From: Burkholderiales bacterium
Lineage (GTDB): Bacteria > Pseudomonadota > Gammaproteobacteria > Burkholderiales > Burkholderiaceae_E
Length of the DNA stretch: 64,000 nt
Direction of reading: 5' to 3'
NCBI GenBank assembly: GCA_027487815.1
Contig: JAIYCW010000017.1
Location: 248,001-312,000, forward strand
In this document: positions 43,878 to 54,027 of the stretch, piece by piece
Numbering within the stretch: position 1 is the first letter of the stretch
How the letters are laid out: each line of letters starts with the position of its first letter
Position numbers and translations under genes: made by a program
Notes under the pieces: model-generated
Databases searched by the model: none
What the model was told of the DNA's origin: nothing
Seen by the model: the letters and a program-made list of their open reading frames with translations, nothing else

Positions 43878-44939
43878 ATGGTTGAGCCCTCGCTCGACCT
43901 GTTCGGCCCGGTGCCCGAGGGGCGAACTGAAAGGCCAGCTGAGGGGCCAACTCGGGGACCAACGCGGGCGGCCGCTTTATCGCGTGCCAGGCCTCAACCC
44001 GCGTCGCTCCTCCTTCAACCTCAAAAACTGGAGACGCAACACCTCTGGCTGGGCTGCTCCTCCTGGTCGTTTGAAGGCTGGAAGGGTTTGGTCTATGCAA
44101 AAGACCAGGCCTCCCAGGGCACTGCAGCACTCACAGAATCAGCCCTCGCGAAACATGGCCTACCCGCCTACAGCGCTCATCCTTTACTCAACGCTGTGGG
44201 CATCGATCGTAGCTTCTACGCTCCGGTCCCTGTGGCTGACTACGCGCTTTATCGCGAGCAAACCCCCGAAGCGTTTCGCTTCCTGGCCAAAGCACCTGAC
44301 GCAGTGACCGGCAGCCAGAATCGCGCAGGTGCCCTGAACCCAACCCATCTTGATCCCGCGCTCGCGATCCGAAGTTTTATCGAGCCTGCCCTTGAGGGCC
44401 TGCAAGACAAGCTCACTGCGCTGGTATTTCAGTTTTCGCCCCTGCCCCGCCCCTGGGTGCGCGACACCGCCCATTGGCTCGCACGCCTCGATACTTTCTT
44501 GGCCGCCCTGCCCGGGTTGCCCGATCACACCTGCTACGCAGTTGAGGTGCGTGATCCAGAGCTCATCACGCCGCGCCTGATTAAAATTCTCGCGCGCCAT
44601 CGCGCCACTTACTGCCTCGCGGGCCATGCCCGACTGCCCAACATGCAGCGGCAGCTCCAAGCCTGGCTGCTGCTGCAATCCCTGACGCCAACGCCCTTGA
44701 TCGCGAGATGGACACTCTTGCCCGGTCTGGGCTATCAAGAGGCCAAAGCCCGCTTCTTTCCGTTTCACACATTGCAGGTGCCTGATCTCGAAACTCGCAG
44801 CGCTTTGGCACAAGCTTGTGTTGGGGCGATTCGAGCAGGCAAGACCGCGCTGGTCATCATCAACAACAAGGCCGAGGGCAGCGCACCGCTTTCAGTGCAG
44901 GCGCTGCAAGCCGAGATTGCCCAACAAATTACCGCTTGA
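43878..44939 (+). CDS. DUF72 (YecE-like) family protein
   Basis: About 353 residues with a TIM-barrel-like DUF72 fold: WLGCSSWSFEGWKGLVY at the N-terminus of the domain, DRSFYAPVP, FRFLAKAPDAVT, FQFSPLPRP and YAVEVRDPELI. Function unknown; a role in carbohydrate or nucleic-acid metabolism has been suggested but not established. A 45-residue Pro/Arg-rich N-terminal extension precedes the domain. The start at ATG 43878 was chosen over an upstream frame inside pdxH. The 3' end overlaps msrA by 11 bases, tail to tail. Confidence 0.87.
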   Translation: MVEPSLDLFGPVPEGRTERPAEGPTRGPTRAAALSRARPQPASLLLQPQKLETQHLWLGCSSWSFEGWKGLVYAKDQASQGTAALTESALAKHGLPAYSAHPLLNAVGIDRSFYAPVPVADYALYREQTPEAFRFLAKAPDAVTGSQNRAGALNPTHLDPALAIRSFIEPALEGLQDKLTALVFQFSPLPRPWVRDTAHWLARLDTFLAALPGLPDHTCYAVEVRDPELITPRLIKILARHRATYCLAGHARLPNMQRQLQAWLLLQSLTPTPLIARWTLLPGLGYQEAKARFFPFHTLQVPDLETRSALAQACVGAIRAGKTALVIINNKAEGSAPLSVQALQAEIAQQITA

Positions 44940-45498
44940 GCTGCCCGATAAACTGCTTGCGAAACTTGGCCACCTTCGGCGCCACCACCGCCATGCAATA
45001 GCCCTGGTAAGGATGCTGTTCGAAGTAACGTTGATGGTAAGCCTCGGCGGCGTAGTAATTGGTCAGCGGGCTCACCTCGGTCACCACCGGGGCATCAAAA
45101 ATCTGCTCGCGCTCCAAGGCTTCAATCACAGCCTTCGCGGTGGCCGCTTGTGCGTCGTCGGTCGCAAAGATCACGGATCGATACTGCGGCCCCACATCAT
45201 TGCCTTGTCGATTTAAGGTCGTGGGATCGTGGGTTGCAAAGAATACCTTGAGCAGATTTTCAAAACTGATCTGCGCAGGATCAAACACCACGCGCACTAC
45301 TTCAGCATGCCCGGTGCGTGCCGAACAAATCTGCTCATAAGTGGGGTTCACCACATGTCCGCCGCTATAGGCTGACTCCACCTCAACCACGCCCTTCAAA
45401 TCAAGCATCACCGCCTCGGTGCACCAGAAGCAGCCCCCACCCAATACTGCTTGGGAGAGTCCGGGTTGAGTCAGCACGGGAAGGATTGAGGAGCTCAT
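44929..45498 (-). CDS. msrA: Peptide-methionine (S)-S-oxide reductase MsrA
   Basis: 189-residue repair enzyme reducing methionine-S-sulfoxide in proteins. The active-site motif is GGGCFWCTEA with catalytic Cys23, followed by SAYSGGHVVNPTYEQICSARTGHAEVV. NDVGPQYRSVIF and the C-terminal HQRYFEQHPYQGYC, with a possible resolving cysteine, are typical. It starts 4 bases after the stop of the anthraniloyl-CoA monooxygenase-like gene on the same strand. No signal peptide, so cytosolic. Confidence 0.95.
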   Translation of the reverse strand: MSSSILPVLTQPGLSQAVLGGGCFWCTEAVMLDLKGVVEVESAYSGGHVVNPTYEQICSARTGHAEVVRVVFDPAQISFENLLKVFFATHDPTTLNRQGNDVGPQYRSVIFATDDAQAATAKAVIEALEREQIFDAPVVTEVSPLTNYYAAEAYHQRYFEQHPYQGYCMAVVAPKVAKFRKQFIGQLKR

Positions 45499-45502
45499 CA
45501 GT

Positions 45503-47827
45503 TCACACTTTCTTTTTAGCCAGGCCATAGGCCTGCGAAGCACCCGTTTCATATTGCACTGGCCAGGCCATCCCGGTATACCCCGCAGCGGCCGCCGCAT
45601 GCAAGGTGAAATAGGGATCAGCCAAATGAGGCCGGGCCAAAGCCACCAGATCAGCGCGCCCGGAGATCAGAAGGGTGTTCACCTGATCCGCCGTGGTAAT
45701 CGCGCCTACTGCCATCGTCGCGATGCCCGCCTCCAACCTTACCTGCTCAGCAAACCCCGCTTGGTACATCCTGCCATAGACCGGTCGGCTTGCAGGATCG
45801 GTTTGGCCTGAGGATACATCGATCAGATCACATCCTGCTGCCTTGAAGGCTCGCGCCACCTCCACAGAGTCGGCACCCGATTGCCCGCCGGGCATCCAGT
45901 CCGTAGCCGAGATCCTTACGCTCATGGGTTTGTGGGCTGGCCACACCTTGCGCACAGCGGCAAACACCTCCATTGGAAAGCGCAGGCGATTGGCGAGGCA
46001 GCCGCCATAGCTATCAGTGCGCCGATTGGTGATTGGCGAAAGAAAACTGGCCAGCAGATAGCCATGCGCCATGTGCAGTTCCAGCATGTCGAAGCCCGCC
46101 TGATCGCCCAGCGCCGCACTATGCACAAACTGCTCGATCACTTCATCCATGTCCTTGCGGGTCATTTCGCGAGGGGTATCGCTAAGCTGCGGCAAATACG
46201 GCAGCGGCGAAGCAGATACCAGCGCCCAGTTGGGATCCGCCCCATCGGCAGCACGAGGCAAGGGCCGATCCATCTTGTCCCAGCCCACCTGGGTGGAGCC
46301 CTTGCGCCCGGCATGGCCCAGTTGCAAACACATCTTGGCCTGAGTATTGGAATGGACAAAGCTCGTGATGCGGGCGAAAGCATCGCGCTGCTCATGGTTC
46401 CAGAGCCCGGTGCAACCTGGCGTAATTCGGGCCTGCGCAGAAACACAGGTCATCTCTACAAACACCAAGCCAGCGCCACCTAGCGCCCGCGAAGCGTAAT
46501 GCACGAGGTGCCAATCGTTGGGCACACCATTAATCGCGCTGTACTGCGCCATGGGCGACACCACAACCCGATTAGCCAGCACCATCTCGCGCAAGCGCAA
46601 GGGTGCAAACATCGGAGGCGTATCCAGCCAGGGCTCGGAGCCTTCCGGTGCAAGCCCCAACTCCAGCGCGCGCTCATGATTCCATCGGCGAGTTTCAGCA
46701 TCTACAAGGGCAGCATCGCGCATACGCAAATTGTCATACGTGATTTGCTTGCTACGCGTGAGCAAGGAAACATTAAATTGCTCGGGGCTCATCGACCAAA
46801 ACCGCGCCACATTCTCAAACCATCCCAAGGACACATTGGCGGAGTGCTGAATTCGCGCTACCTCATCGCGACGCCCGGCCTCATAGTGCTTGAGCGCTTC
46901 GCTGATATCCGGAACAGCAACCAGCGCACTGTGCAAAGCAATCGCGTCTTCAAGAGCAAGTTTGGTTCCCGAGCCAATTGAAAAGTGCGCAGTGTGGGCT
47001 GCATCGCCGAGCAATACGATGGGCACACCGCGCCAGTGATGCTGCCACGACCTGCAACTGATGGTCGGAAATTGCCTCCAGTAAGAACGGTTGGTAAGCA
47101 CCTGCGCACCCTTGAGATCGTCCGCAAAGAGCGACTCAACCCAAGTTGCTGTGGCCGCCTCATTGTCCACCGCCAAACCACTGGCTGCGAAGCCTTCAGC
47201 AGTAGTCTCAATCACGATCGTCGATTCACCAGGCCGGTACTGATAGGCATGCATATTCCAGATATGGCCTTGTGCATCCTGCCGAAAGCTGTAGTAAAAC
47301 GCGGGCAGGCTCATCTTCGCGCCGAGCCAGGTAAAGCGGTTGGGCCGCAGATCCACCGAGGGCTCAAACACTTCACCAAACCGCTCACGCATCGCGCTAT
47401 TGATGCCATCGGCAGCAATCACCAGATCAAGATCCCCGAGCGCTTCGAGGCTCGCATCATCTACCCCAAGGCTTTGCTGATAAACGATCTCCACTCCAAG
47501 CTCAAGCGCACGCTCCTGCAAAATTTGCAGCAACACCAAACGCTGCAAGCCGCTAAACCCATGGCCGGTAGACCGCACCACCTGAGAGCGATACTGCACC
47601 TGGATATCGTCCCAATAAGCAAACTGGGCAGCGATCCGGGCGTGGCTTGGCGCATCAGCCTCGCGCAAGTTAGCCAGCGTTTCAGCCGACAGCACAATGC
47701 CAAAGCCAAAGGTGTCATCGGCGCGGTTACGCTCGATCACCCGAATCCGCGCATCGGCAAAGCTTTTCTTCAAAAGAATTGCGCTGTAGAGCCCGGCCGG
47801 CCCGCCCCCAATCACGGCAATATTCAT
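45503..47827 (-). CDS. Two-domain FAD monooxygenase/OYE-type reductase, anthraniloyl-CoA monooxygenase-like
   Basis: 774 residues. The N-terminal half (about 1-390) is a flavoprotein hydroxylase: IGGGPAG at residues 6-12, ADGINSAMR, LGDAAHTAHFSIGSGTKLALEDA. The C-terminal half (about 400-774) is an Old Yellow Enzyme-type FMN reductase: SPMAQYSAINGVPNDWH, LGHAGRKGST, LHMAHGYLLASFLSP, ISATDWMPGG. This fusion is known for 2-aminobenzoyl-CoA monooxygenase/reductase and salicyloyl-CoA 5-hydroxylase. The divergent kynA, whose pathway yields anthranilate, favours the former. No CoA ligase is in the window. It is transcribed away from kynA. Confidence 0.88.
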   Translation of the reverse strand: MNIAVIGGGPAGLYSAILLKKSFADARIRVIERNRADDTFGFGIVLSAETLANLREADAPSHARIAAQFAYWDDIQVQYRSQVVRSTGHGFSGLQRLVLLQILQERALELGVEIVYQQSLGVDDASLEALGDLDLVIAADGINSAMRERFGEVFEPSVDLRPNRFTWLGAKMSLPAFYYSFRQDAQGHIWNMHAYQYRPGESTIVIETTAEGFAASGLAVDNEAATATWVESLFADDLKGAQVLTNRSYWRQFPTISCRSWQHHWRGVPIVLLGDAAHTAHFSIGSGTKLALEDAIALHSALVAVPDISEALKHYEAGRRDEVARIQHSANVSLGWFENVARFWSMSPEQFNVSLLTRSKQITYDNLRMRDAALVDAETRRWNHERALELGLAPEGSEPWLDTPPMFAPLRLREMVLANRVVVSPMAQYSAINGVPNDWHLVHYASRALGGAGLVFVEMTCVSAQARITPGCTGLWNHEQRDAFARITSFVHSNTQAKMCLQLGHAGRKGSTQVGWDKMDRPLPRAADGADPNWALVSASPLPYLPQLSDTPREMTRKDMDEVIEQFVHSAALGDQAGFDMLELHMAHGYLLASFLSPITNRRTDSYGGCLANRLRFPMEVFAAVRKVWPAHKPMSVRISATDWMPGGQSGADSVEVARAFKAAGCDLIDVSSGQTDPASRPVYGRMYQAGFAEQVRLEAGIATMAVGAITTADQVNTLLISGRADLVALARPHLADPYFTLHAAAAAGYTGMAWPVQYETGASQAYGLAKKKV

Positions 47828-47856
47828 GAACACCCCGCCCCTCAAAGCGATGAAAT

Positions 47857-47887
47857 TACTTCAAGTCTAAAGTATTTTTGCTACACT
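47857..47887 (+). promoter_or_regulatory. MarR-like operator and kynA -10 element
   Basis: In the 88-bp divergent region, TACTTCAAGTCTAAAGTA (47857-47874) is an imperfect palindrome with outer arms TACTT/AAGTA, the style of MarR-family operators. TACACT at 47882-47887 is a likely -10 for kynA, 28 bases before its ATG. The operator would overlap the -35 position of kynA and lie near the start of the monooxygenase transcript, so one regulator could control both. Confidence 0.5.
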
Positions 47888-47915
47888 GGACCGGCTTTTA
47901 CCTTCACTACCCCTC

Positions 47916-48692
47916 ATGAATTACGGCGATTACCTGCATCTGGATCAGGTGCTCCAGGCCCAGCACAGCCTGTCGGGCGACCATAATGAATTGCTGTTCA
48001 TCGTGCAGCATCAAACCAGTGAGCTCTGGATGAAGCTTGCCTTGCATGAGTTGCGTGCAGCGCGCGAGTGCCTGCTTGCCGACACATTGCCAAGCGCGTT
48101 CAAGCACACCGCCCGGGTCTCCAAAATCATGGAGCAACTGGTGCATGCCTGGGATGTGCTCGCCACCATGACGCCCAGCGAATACACCCGGATGCGGCCC
48201 TCCCTGGGATCGAGCTCAGGATTTCAGTCCTACCAATACCGCATGATTGAGTTCATGCTGGGCAACAAAAACGCCGCAATGCTCAAGCCTCATGCTCATG
48301 ATGCCGCGGTGCATGCGATGGTGGAAACTTCCCTGCATGAACCCTCGCTTTACGACTGCGCTATCAGCCTGCTCGCGGCACGCGGGTTTGCGATCAACCC
48401 TCAGCGCCTGACCACAACTGACCAGGCTACCCAGTTCGATGCTTCGGTCGAAGCTGCGTTCTTGCATATTTATCGCCATCCCGATAGCCACTTCGATCTC
48501 TATCAACTGGCCGAGGAACTGGTGGACCTTGAAGATGCATTTCGCCTGTGGCGCTTTCGGCATGTCAGCACCGTGGAGCGCATTATCGGCTTCAAGCCTG
48601 GCACTGGCGGCACGGCAGGCGTGGCCTACTTACGCAAGATGCTGGATGTTGTCCTGTTTCCAGAACTCTGGAAGGTCCGAACCGATCTATGA
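47916..48692 (+). CDS. kynA: Tryptophan 2,3-dioxygenase
   Basis: Haem enzyme opening the indole ring of tryptophan to N-formylkynurenine, 258 residues. It starts [16 protein letters not shown], as usual, and has the haem and substrate regions [37 protein letters not shown] and [13 protein letters not shown]. It is a little shorter than typical at the N-terminus. It is cytosolic and first in a plus-strand run with ridA. kynB and kynU are not in the window. Confidence 0.96.
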   Translation: MNYGDYLHLDQVLQAQHSLSGDHNELLFIVQHQTSELWMKLALHELRAARECLLADTLPSAFKHTARVSKIMEQLVHAWDVLATMTPSEYTRMRPSLGSSSGFQSYQYRMIEFMLGNKNAAMLKPHAHDAAVHAMVETSLHEPSLYDCAISLLAARGFAINPQRLTTTDQATQFDASVEAAFLHIYRHPDSHFDLYQLAEELVDLEDAFRLWRFRHVSTVERIIGFKPGTGGTAGVAYLRKMLDVVLFPELWKVRTDL

Positions 48693-48702
48693 GAACACCA
48701 TC

Positions 48703-49110
48703 ATGAAAACCATACTTCAACCTGCCGGGTGGGCAGTGCCCCGAGGCTACTCCAACGCGGTGATGGCCAGCGGCACGACTATCGCTATCGCAGGGCAGAT
48801 CGGCTGGAATGCCCAATGCCAGTTTGAATCCGATGACTTTGTAGATCAATGCGCGCAGGCTCTGCAAAACATTCATGCACTGTTGGCTGAAGCCAAGGCT
48901 GGCCCCGAGCATGTGGTGCGCATGACCTGGTATGTGGTCGATAAGCGTGAGTACCTTGCTGGAGGCAAGCGCTTGGGGGCGGTGTACCGGCAGTGGATGA
49001 GCGATGCGCATGGCGTGGTGCACTACCCTGCGATGACCGCCGTGCAGGTCGCAGCCTTGATCGAAGATCGGGCACGGGTGGAGATCGAAGTCACCGCAGT
49101 GTTGCCTTAG
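48703..49110 (+). CDS. RidA family protein
   Basis: 135-residue Rid/YjgF-family enzyme. Start MKTILQPAGWAVPRGYSNAV; body with IAGQIGWNAQCQFESDDFVDQ, VRMTWYVVDKREY and the C-terminal IEVTAVLP. RidA-type proteins hydrolyse reactive imines or enamines. In aminobenzoyl-CoA degradation, a RidA-like deaminase follows the monooxygenase step, and that is a plausible role given the neighbours. It starts 10 bases after the kynA stop. The catalytic arginine of true RidA (an SxRxxxxxxE-type tail) is not clear, so it may be another Rid subgroup. Confidence 0.87.
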   Translation: MKTILQPAGWAVPRGYSNAVMASGTTIAIAGQIGWNAQCQFESDDFVDQCAQALQNIHALLAEAKAGPEHVVRMTWYVVDKREYLAGGKRLGAVYRQWMSDAHGVVHYPAMTAVQVAALIEDRARVEIEVTAVLP

Positions 49111-49153
49111 CCCTGAGCCTTTGGGCCGACCCATGGACATTGGCACATGGCCT

Positions 49154-49185
49154 TTGACCCATACCTCACCCGAAACCGCTAAAAT
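49154..49185 (+). promoter_or_regulatory. Candidate gcdH promoter
   Basis: TTGACC at 49154-49159 and TAAAAT at 49180-49185 look like -35 and -10 elements, but the spacing is 20 bases instead of 17, so a weak or regulated promoter is possible. The -10 lies 27 bases before the gcdH ATG. The ribosome site AAGGA is in the leader. Confidence 0.35.
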
Positions 49186-49211
49186 CAGACGATCACATTC
49201 AAGGACCAGCC

Positions 49212-50417
49212 ATGCTCAAGCCCGTAAGACTCAAAGCCAGTTTCAAGTGGGACGACCCGCTCTTGCTCGATGAGCAGCTGACCGAAGACGAGCGCATGGT
49301 GCGCGATGCGGCGCGCGAATTTTCCCAGGGCGTGTTGGCCCCCCGAGTGCTGAACGACTTTCGCCATGAAGTCGCCGCACCCGAGCTCTTCCCCCAGATG
49401 GGTGCCGTAGGCCTGCTCGGCCCCACGATTGGCGAAGAGTATGGCGGTCCAGGCCTGAGCTATGTGGCCTATGGTCTGATTGCACGCGAAGTCGAGCGGG
49501 TGGATTCGGGCTATCGCTCGATGATGAGTGTGCAGTCCTCGCTGGTGATGGTACCGATCCATGACTTTGGCACTGAAGCTCAACGCCAGAAGTATTTGCC
49601 CAAGCTTGCCAGCGGCCAGTGGATTGGCTGCTTTGGCCTGACCGAGCCCAATCATGGCTCCGACCCGGCTTCGATGATCACCCGCGCTGAATCAGTGAAC
49701 GGCGGCTATGTGCTTACCGGCTCCAAAATGTGGATCAGCAATTCGCCTTTTGCCGACGTGTTTGTGGTCTGGGCAAAATGCGTAGGCGGTGAATTTGATG
49801 GCCGCATCAAGGGCTTCATCCTGGAAAAAGGCATGAAAGGCCTGAGCGCGCCTGCGATTCACGGCAAGATGGGTCTGCGAGCCTCCACCACCGGTGAAAT
49901 TGTGATGGACCAGGTGGAAGTGTCTGAAACCCAGCTTATGCCTGGCGTCGAGGGTCTTAAGGGCCCCTTCACCTGCCTGAACAGTGCGCGCTATGGCATC
50001 GCCTGGGGCGCCCTCGGTGCTGCTGAAGACTGCTGGTTCCGTGCGCGGCAGTATGTAATGGATCGCCATCAATTTGGTCGCCCACTGGCCGCCAATCAAC
50101 TGATCCAGAAAAAACTGGCCGATATGCAAACCGAGATCACTCTCGGTCTGCAGGGCTGCTTGCGCTTGGGCCGCATGAAAGATGAAGGCAGTGCGAGCGT
50201 GGAAATCACCAGCATCATGAAGCGCAACTCCTGCGGCAAAGCGCTCGACATCGCCCGCATGGCCCGCGACATGCATGGCGGCAACGGCATCAGCGATGAA
50301 TACGGTGTCGTGCGCCATATGGTCAACCTCGAAGTGGTCAACACCTATGAAGGCACGCATGATATCCACGCCTTGATCCTTGGCCGCGCACAAACCGGAC
50401 TTCAGGCGTTTTATTGA
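49212..50417 (+). CDS. gcdH: Glutaryl-CoA dehydrogenase
   Basis: FAD acyl-CoA dehydrogenase of 401 residues that oxidises and decarboxylates glutaryl-CoA to crotonyl-CoA in lysine and aromatic breakdown. The subfamily C-terminus [20 protein letters not shown] is diagnostic and supplies the catalytic base Glu380. Other regions: [53 protein letters not shown]. It follows ridA by 101 bases on the same strand, consistent with a catabolic cluster, but probably has its own promoter. Confidence 0.95.
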   Translation: MLKPVRLKASFKWDDPLLLDEQLTEDERMVRDAAREFSQGVLAPRVLNDFRHEVAAPELFPQMGAVGLLGPTIGEEYGGPGLSYVAYGLIAREVERVDSGYRSMMSVQSSLVMVPIHDFGTEAQRQKYLPKLASGQWIGCFGLTEPNHGSDPASMITRAESVNGGYVLTGSKMWISNSPFADVFVVWAKCVGGEFDGRIKGFILEKGMKGLSAPAIHGKMGLRASTTGEIVMDQVEVSETQLMPGVEGLKGPFTCLNSARYGIAWGALGAAEDCWFRARQYVMDRHQFGRPLAANQLIQKKLADMQTEITLGLQGCLRLGRMKDEGSASVEITSIMKRNSCGKALDIARMARDMHGGNGISDEYGVVRHMVNLEVVNTYEGTHDIHALILGRAQTGLQAFY

Positions 50418-50426
50418 TCCCCGCCA

Positions 50427-51986
50427 TTGAACCAAGTTATAGGCGCTGGTCAACACGCCAGCCCTGATCCCCAAGCCGCCGATCATCCGGAGTACTCGGA
50501 TCAGAGTATTCGCAGGGTGGTCTTTGGCTTGCTGCTGGCGATCTTTCTTGCCGCCATGGATCAAACCGTGGTGTCGATTGCCCTGCTCGCAATAGCCACT
50601 GATCTCAAGGATGCCAGCCTGATGGCCTGGCTGATTTCAGGCTATTTGGTGGCTGCCACGGTATGCGCCCCGCTCTATGGCAAGTTGTCCGACATCTTTG
50701 GTCGCAGACGTATGCTGATGGTAGCCATCGGGTTGTATCTTTGTGCATCCACCGCCTGTGCGCTGGCGCAAAGCATGCCGCAATTGCTCGTGTTTCGAGT
50801 GATTCAGGGTATCGGCGGTGGCGGCCTGCTGGTGTTGTGTCATGCCGCTATTGCCGATGTCGCGCCCGGGCCGCAGCGAGGCCGGTATCAGGGCTACTTC
50901 TCAGGTGTCTTTGCCACAGCTGCTCTGCTTGGCCCGGTCGTGGGTGGCCTGCTTGCCCAGTATGTGTCGTGGCGGGCGATCTTCTGGATCAATGTGCCGC
51001 TGGGTATCCTCGCCTTTGTCATGTGTGAGCGCCGGCTGCGGGTGCTGAATCACAAGATGCAGGCGGTCAGGATCGACTTCATTGGCGCGGCCCTTCTCAC
51101 CACTGGCCTACTGCTGATTCTGATTGCGCTTGCCCGCATAGGCCAGGGCATAGCGTGGAATGATCCGAGCATCCTTTGGAGCATGGTGGGCGGGGCCTGC
51201 ATACTGGTTGCCTTTGTGCTTTTCGAGTTTCGCACCGCCCAACCCATCATCTCCCCCAGCCTCATGCGCAATCGGACAGTGATGGTTTGCTCGGGTGTGC
51301 TCTCGCTGATGTTCTTTATTCTTTACGGCTGCGCGATTCTCCTGCCCCTTTCAATGCAAACGCTTGAGCACCTGAGCCCCGGCGAAGTCGCTCTCAGGAT
51401 GCTCCCTCACACCCTCGCCACACCGTTTGGCGCATTCTTCGCAGGCCGCTGGATGCTCAAGCATCCGAACTTTCGCAGCCTGGTGCTGACTGGCACCACT
51501 GTAGGCACCTTCGGGCTGATCGCTATCGAAACACATGCGATAGCGCTACGGGAAGGCTGGCTCGTGGGTTCGGGCGGTCTTACCTGGCTGACACATTCTG
51601 CGGCGGTGGCCATCGCGGGCTTTGGCTTGGGGTTGACCATGCCAGCGGCCATGGTTGCGGTGCAAAGCGCAGTATCAAAAAGCGAGGTTGGGATTGCCAC
51701 TGCCATGAGCAGTTTCTTCCGACAACTCGGAGGGGCTGTTGGTATCGCGGTTCTCACCTCCGTGTTGTTCGCGGCCTTGGGGCCGGTCATAAGCCAGGGA
51801 AAAGTCCAGCAAGCCTCCTCGCCCGCGCAACTGCTGTTGGATATCGCCCAAAGCCAAACCAATGACCCGCAAGCACAAGTGCGCAATGAAGCCGCGCTGT
51901 CCAACGGATTTCAGTCAGCCTTCATCCTTTGCATCGCAGCAGGCTTGCTCGGTATCGCATTGGGCACACGGGTGCCACGCCGCTAA
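50427..51986 (+). CDS. DHA2-family MFS drug/multisubstrate exporter
   Basis: Fourteen-helix MFS transporter, 519 residues. Motif A is [14 protein letters not shown], the second helix region has [19 protein letters not shown] (motif D1-like), and [13 protein letters not shown] and [11 protein letters not shown] (motif C) identify a proton-coupled exporter of the DHA2 branch. The start is a TTG at 50427; no in-frame ATG exists before helix 1 and the upstream stop is at 50415, so the TTG is chosen by exclusion. It follows gcdH by 9 bases and overlaps the upp stop by 4 bases, tail to tail. Confidence 0.88.
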   Translation: MNQVIGAGQHASPDPQAADHPEYSDQSIRRVVFGLLLAIFLAAMDQTVVSIALLAIATDLKDASLMAWLISGYLVAATVCAPLYGKLSDIFGRRRMLMVAIGLYLCASTACALAQSMPQLLVFRVIQGIGGGGLLVLCHAAIADVAPGPQRGRYQGYFSGVFATAALLGPVVGGLLAQYVSWRAIFWINVPLGILAFVMCERRLRVLNHKMQAVRIDFIGAALLTTGLLLILIALARIGQGIAWNDPSILWSMVGGACILVAFVLFEFRTAQPIISPSLMRNRTVMVCSGVLSLMFFILYGCAILLPLSMQTLEHLSPGEVALRMLPHTLATPFGAFFAGRWMLKHPNFRSLVLTGTTVGTFGLIAIETHAIALREGWLVGSGGLTWLTHSAAVAIAGFGLGLTMPAAMVAVQSAVSKSEVGIATAMSSFFRQLGGAVGIAVLTSVLFAALGPVISQGKVQQASSPAQLLLDIAQSQTNDPQAQVRNEAALSNGFQSAFILCIAAGLLGIALGTRVPRR

Positions 51987-52633
51987 TGCTTGGTTCCGAA
52001 GATGCGATCACCCGCATCGCCAAGCCCGGGCACGATGTAAGCCTTCTCATTCAGATGGCTGTCAAGCGCCGCAACATACACAGGCACATTGGGGTGCGCC
52101 GCCTGAAACACTGCACAACCCTCTGGTGCGGCAACTAGAGCGAGGTAGCGGATCGAATCAGCAGCAACGCCGTTTTTGATCAGCACATCGACCACATGCA
52201 CCGCGGAATTACCGGTGGCGAGCATGGGATCGCACACGATAAACAGGCGGCCTTCTACCTCGGGCAGGCGCACATAGTACTCAACCGGGCGATTATCGGC
52301 CCCACGATACACACCCACATGGCCTTGCCTGGCCGAGGGAATCAACTCCATCAAGCCATCGGCCATCCCCAACCCGGCGCGTAACACCGGGACGATCGCG
52401 ACCTTCTTGCCTGCAATGACTGGCGCTTGCATTTGCGCAAGTGGCGTGTTGATCGTTTGTGTCGTCATCGGCATATCACGGGTAATTTCATAGCCCATCA
52501 ATAGCGTGATCTCACGCAGGAGCTCGCGAAAGGTTCGCGTCGAGGTTTCCACATCGCGCATGTGTGAAAGCTTGTGCTGAATCAGGGGATGCTCCAGCAC
52601 AAACAGGTTCGGAAAACGGGGATCTTTCTTCAC
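51983..52633 (-). CDS. upp: Uracil phosphoribosyltransferase
   Basis: 216-residue salvage enzyme making UMP from uracil and PRPP. The PRPP loop is [11 protein letters not shown] and the uracil-binding end is [18 protein letters not shown]. The GTG start at 52633 is preceded by GGAG nine bases upstream. It is the last gene of a minus-strand operon ppk2-codA-upp, separated from codA by 48 bases. Confidence 0.97.
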   Translation of the reverse strand: MKKDPRFPNLFVLEHPLIQHKLSHMRDVETSTRTFRELLREITLLMGYEITRDMPMTTQTINTPLAQMQAPVIAGKKVAIVPVLRAGLGMADGLMELIPSARQGHVGVYRGADNRPVEYYVRLPEVEGRLFIVCDPMLATGNSAVHVVDVLIKNGVAADSIRYLALVAAPEGCAVFQAAHPNVPVYVAALDSHLNEKAYIVPGLGDAGDRIFGTKH

Positions 52634-52681
52634 AACTTTTTCTCCAAGGGGGCTAGCCCGCCAATAGCTGAATTCGATGGC

Positions 52682-54025
52682 TCAGGCCGGCCAGAAAAAA
52701 CGTGTGGTGGACGGCCGGTCTGGCAACGACAAGGTGCTTATCCGAGGTGAGGATTGGGCAAGCACCTTGCCACGCCGCATCACCATCAAGCGCTGCGGGC
52801 GCAAACGCAAAGCCTCAAACACACTGCGCGCCTGCAACAGCACCATGTCAGCCGGGTGACCAACTTTCAGACCATAGTGTGGCAGATGCAAAATCTGTGC
52901 TGCATGTTGGGTCACCGCAGCAAAACATTGCTGCATCCCCTGCTGGCTGGTCATCTGGGCCACATGCAAGCCCATCATGGCCACCTCCAGCATGTCTGCA
53001 GCCCCAAAGCTGTACCAGGGGTCCATCACGCAATCATGGCCAAACCCCACCGTGATGCCTTGCGCCATCAGCTCAGGCACGCGGGTCATCCCGCGACGCT
53101 TGGGATAAGTATCATGCCGCCCCTGCAGGGTAATGTTGATGAGCGGATTGGCCACCACCGAGAGACGCGCCTGCCTCAATAGACCCATCAACTTCGAAAC
53201 ATAGTAGTTATCCATCGAATGCATTGAGGTGGCATGGGAAGCGTTCACTCGGCCCTGCAATCCCAGGCGAACCGTCTCAGCCGCAAGCGTCTCAATATGA
53301 CGCGACATTGGATCATCGCTTTCATCGCAATGCATATCAACGAGCAGTCCGCGCTCGGCCGCCAATTCACACAGCATACGAACTGAATCAGCTCCAGCTT
53401 GCGAGGTGCGTTCATGATGAGGAATCCCGCCCACCACATCCACCCCAAGATCAAGCGCCTGAATCAACAAGTCGAGTGCGCTATGACTGCAACTCGGATC
53501 GCTGGATCGCGGGTTGTAGCGCAGTACTCCATCTTGCGGAAACGCCACCAATTGGAGATCAATATAGGGAGCAACGCGCTTCTTGAGCTCGAGCATGGCC
53601 CGCACTGCGAGCAAGCGTGGATCGCTGGTATCCACATGCGACCGGATCGCGAGCAATCCCTGGGCGACTGCCCAATCACAATAGGCCAGCCCGCGATCCA
53701 GCAAGGCTTGCATGGTCAGGTCAGGCTTTAACTCGCCCCACACCTGAATGCCCTCAAGCAGCGTGCCGGAATCATTCACCCGGGGCAAGCCATAGGAAAG
53801 CGTGGCATCCATATGGAAGTGGGCATCCACAAAAGGCGCACTCAGAAGCTGCCCTTGGGCATCAATCCACTGGGTCAGATCGTTTGCCCCCAATGCACGC
53901 ACAAGCGCCCCCTCACCCGGGCCGATGGCGCCGATCTGCCCATCGCGCACCACCACATCGACATCCGAACGCCCATCGGCCAACGTGGCGTGTTCAATCA
54001 CCAGCACAGGCACGGTCACGCTCAC
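52682..54025 (-). CDS. codA: Cytosine deaminase
   Basis: About 447 residues, amidohydrolase superfamily, converting cytosine to uracil and ammonia. Metal ligands appear in DAHFHMD, in the SHVDTSDPRLL segment, HCDESDD and GHDCVMDPWYSFG; LQGRHDTYPKRRG and VAFPQDG are CodA-like. The start is a GTG at 54025 (V at the family position); the alternative GTG is two codons later. It overlaps nothing but lies only two bases after the PPK2 stop. Function matches the upp gene downstream. Confidence 0.92.
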   Translation of the reverse strand: MSVTVPVLVIEHATLADGRSDVDVVVRDGQIGAIGPGEGALVRALGANDLTQWIDAQGQLLSAPFVDAHFHMDATLSYGLPRVNDSGTLLEGIQVWGELKPDLTMQALLDRGLAYCDWAVAQGLLAIRSHVDTSDPRLLAVRAMLELKKRVAPYIDLQLVAFPQDGVLRYNPRSSDPSCSHSALDLLIQALDLGVDVVGGIPHHERTSQAGADSVRMLCELAAERGLLVDMHCDESDDPMSRHIETLAAETVRLGLQGRVNASHATSMHSMDNYYVSKLMGLLRQARLSVVANPLINITLQGRHDTYPKRRGMTRVPELMAQGITVGFGHDCVMDPWYSFGAADMLEVAMMGLHVAQMTSQQGMQQCFAAVTQHAAQILHLPHYGLKVGHPADMVLLQARSVFEALRLRPQRLMVMRRGKVLAQSSPRISTLSLPDRPSTTRFFWPA

Positions 54026-54027
54026 AG

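Noticed and set aside
46985-47986. 333-codon open frame opposite the anthraniloyl-CoA monooxygenase gene
   Set aside because: Antisense shadow: the minus strand carries a complete two-domain flavoprotein with all its motifs, and the plus product has no recognisable domain and runs into kynA.
49692-50564. 290-codon minus-strand frame opposite gcdH
   Set aside because: Shadow of glutaryl-CoA dehydrogenase, which has its diagnostic C-terminus on the other strand.
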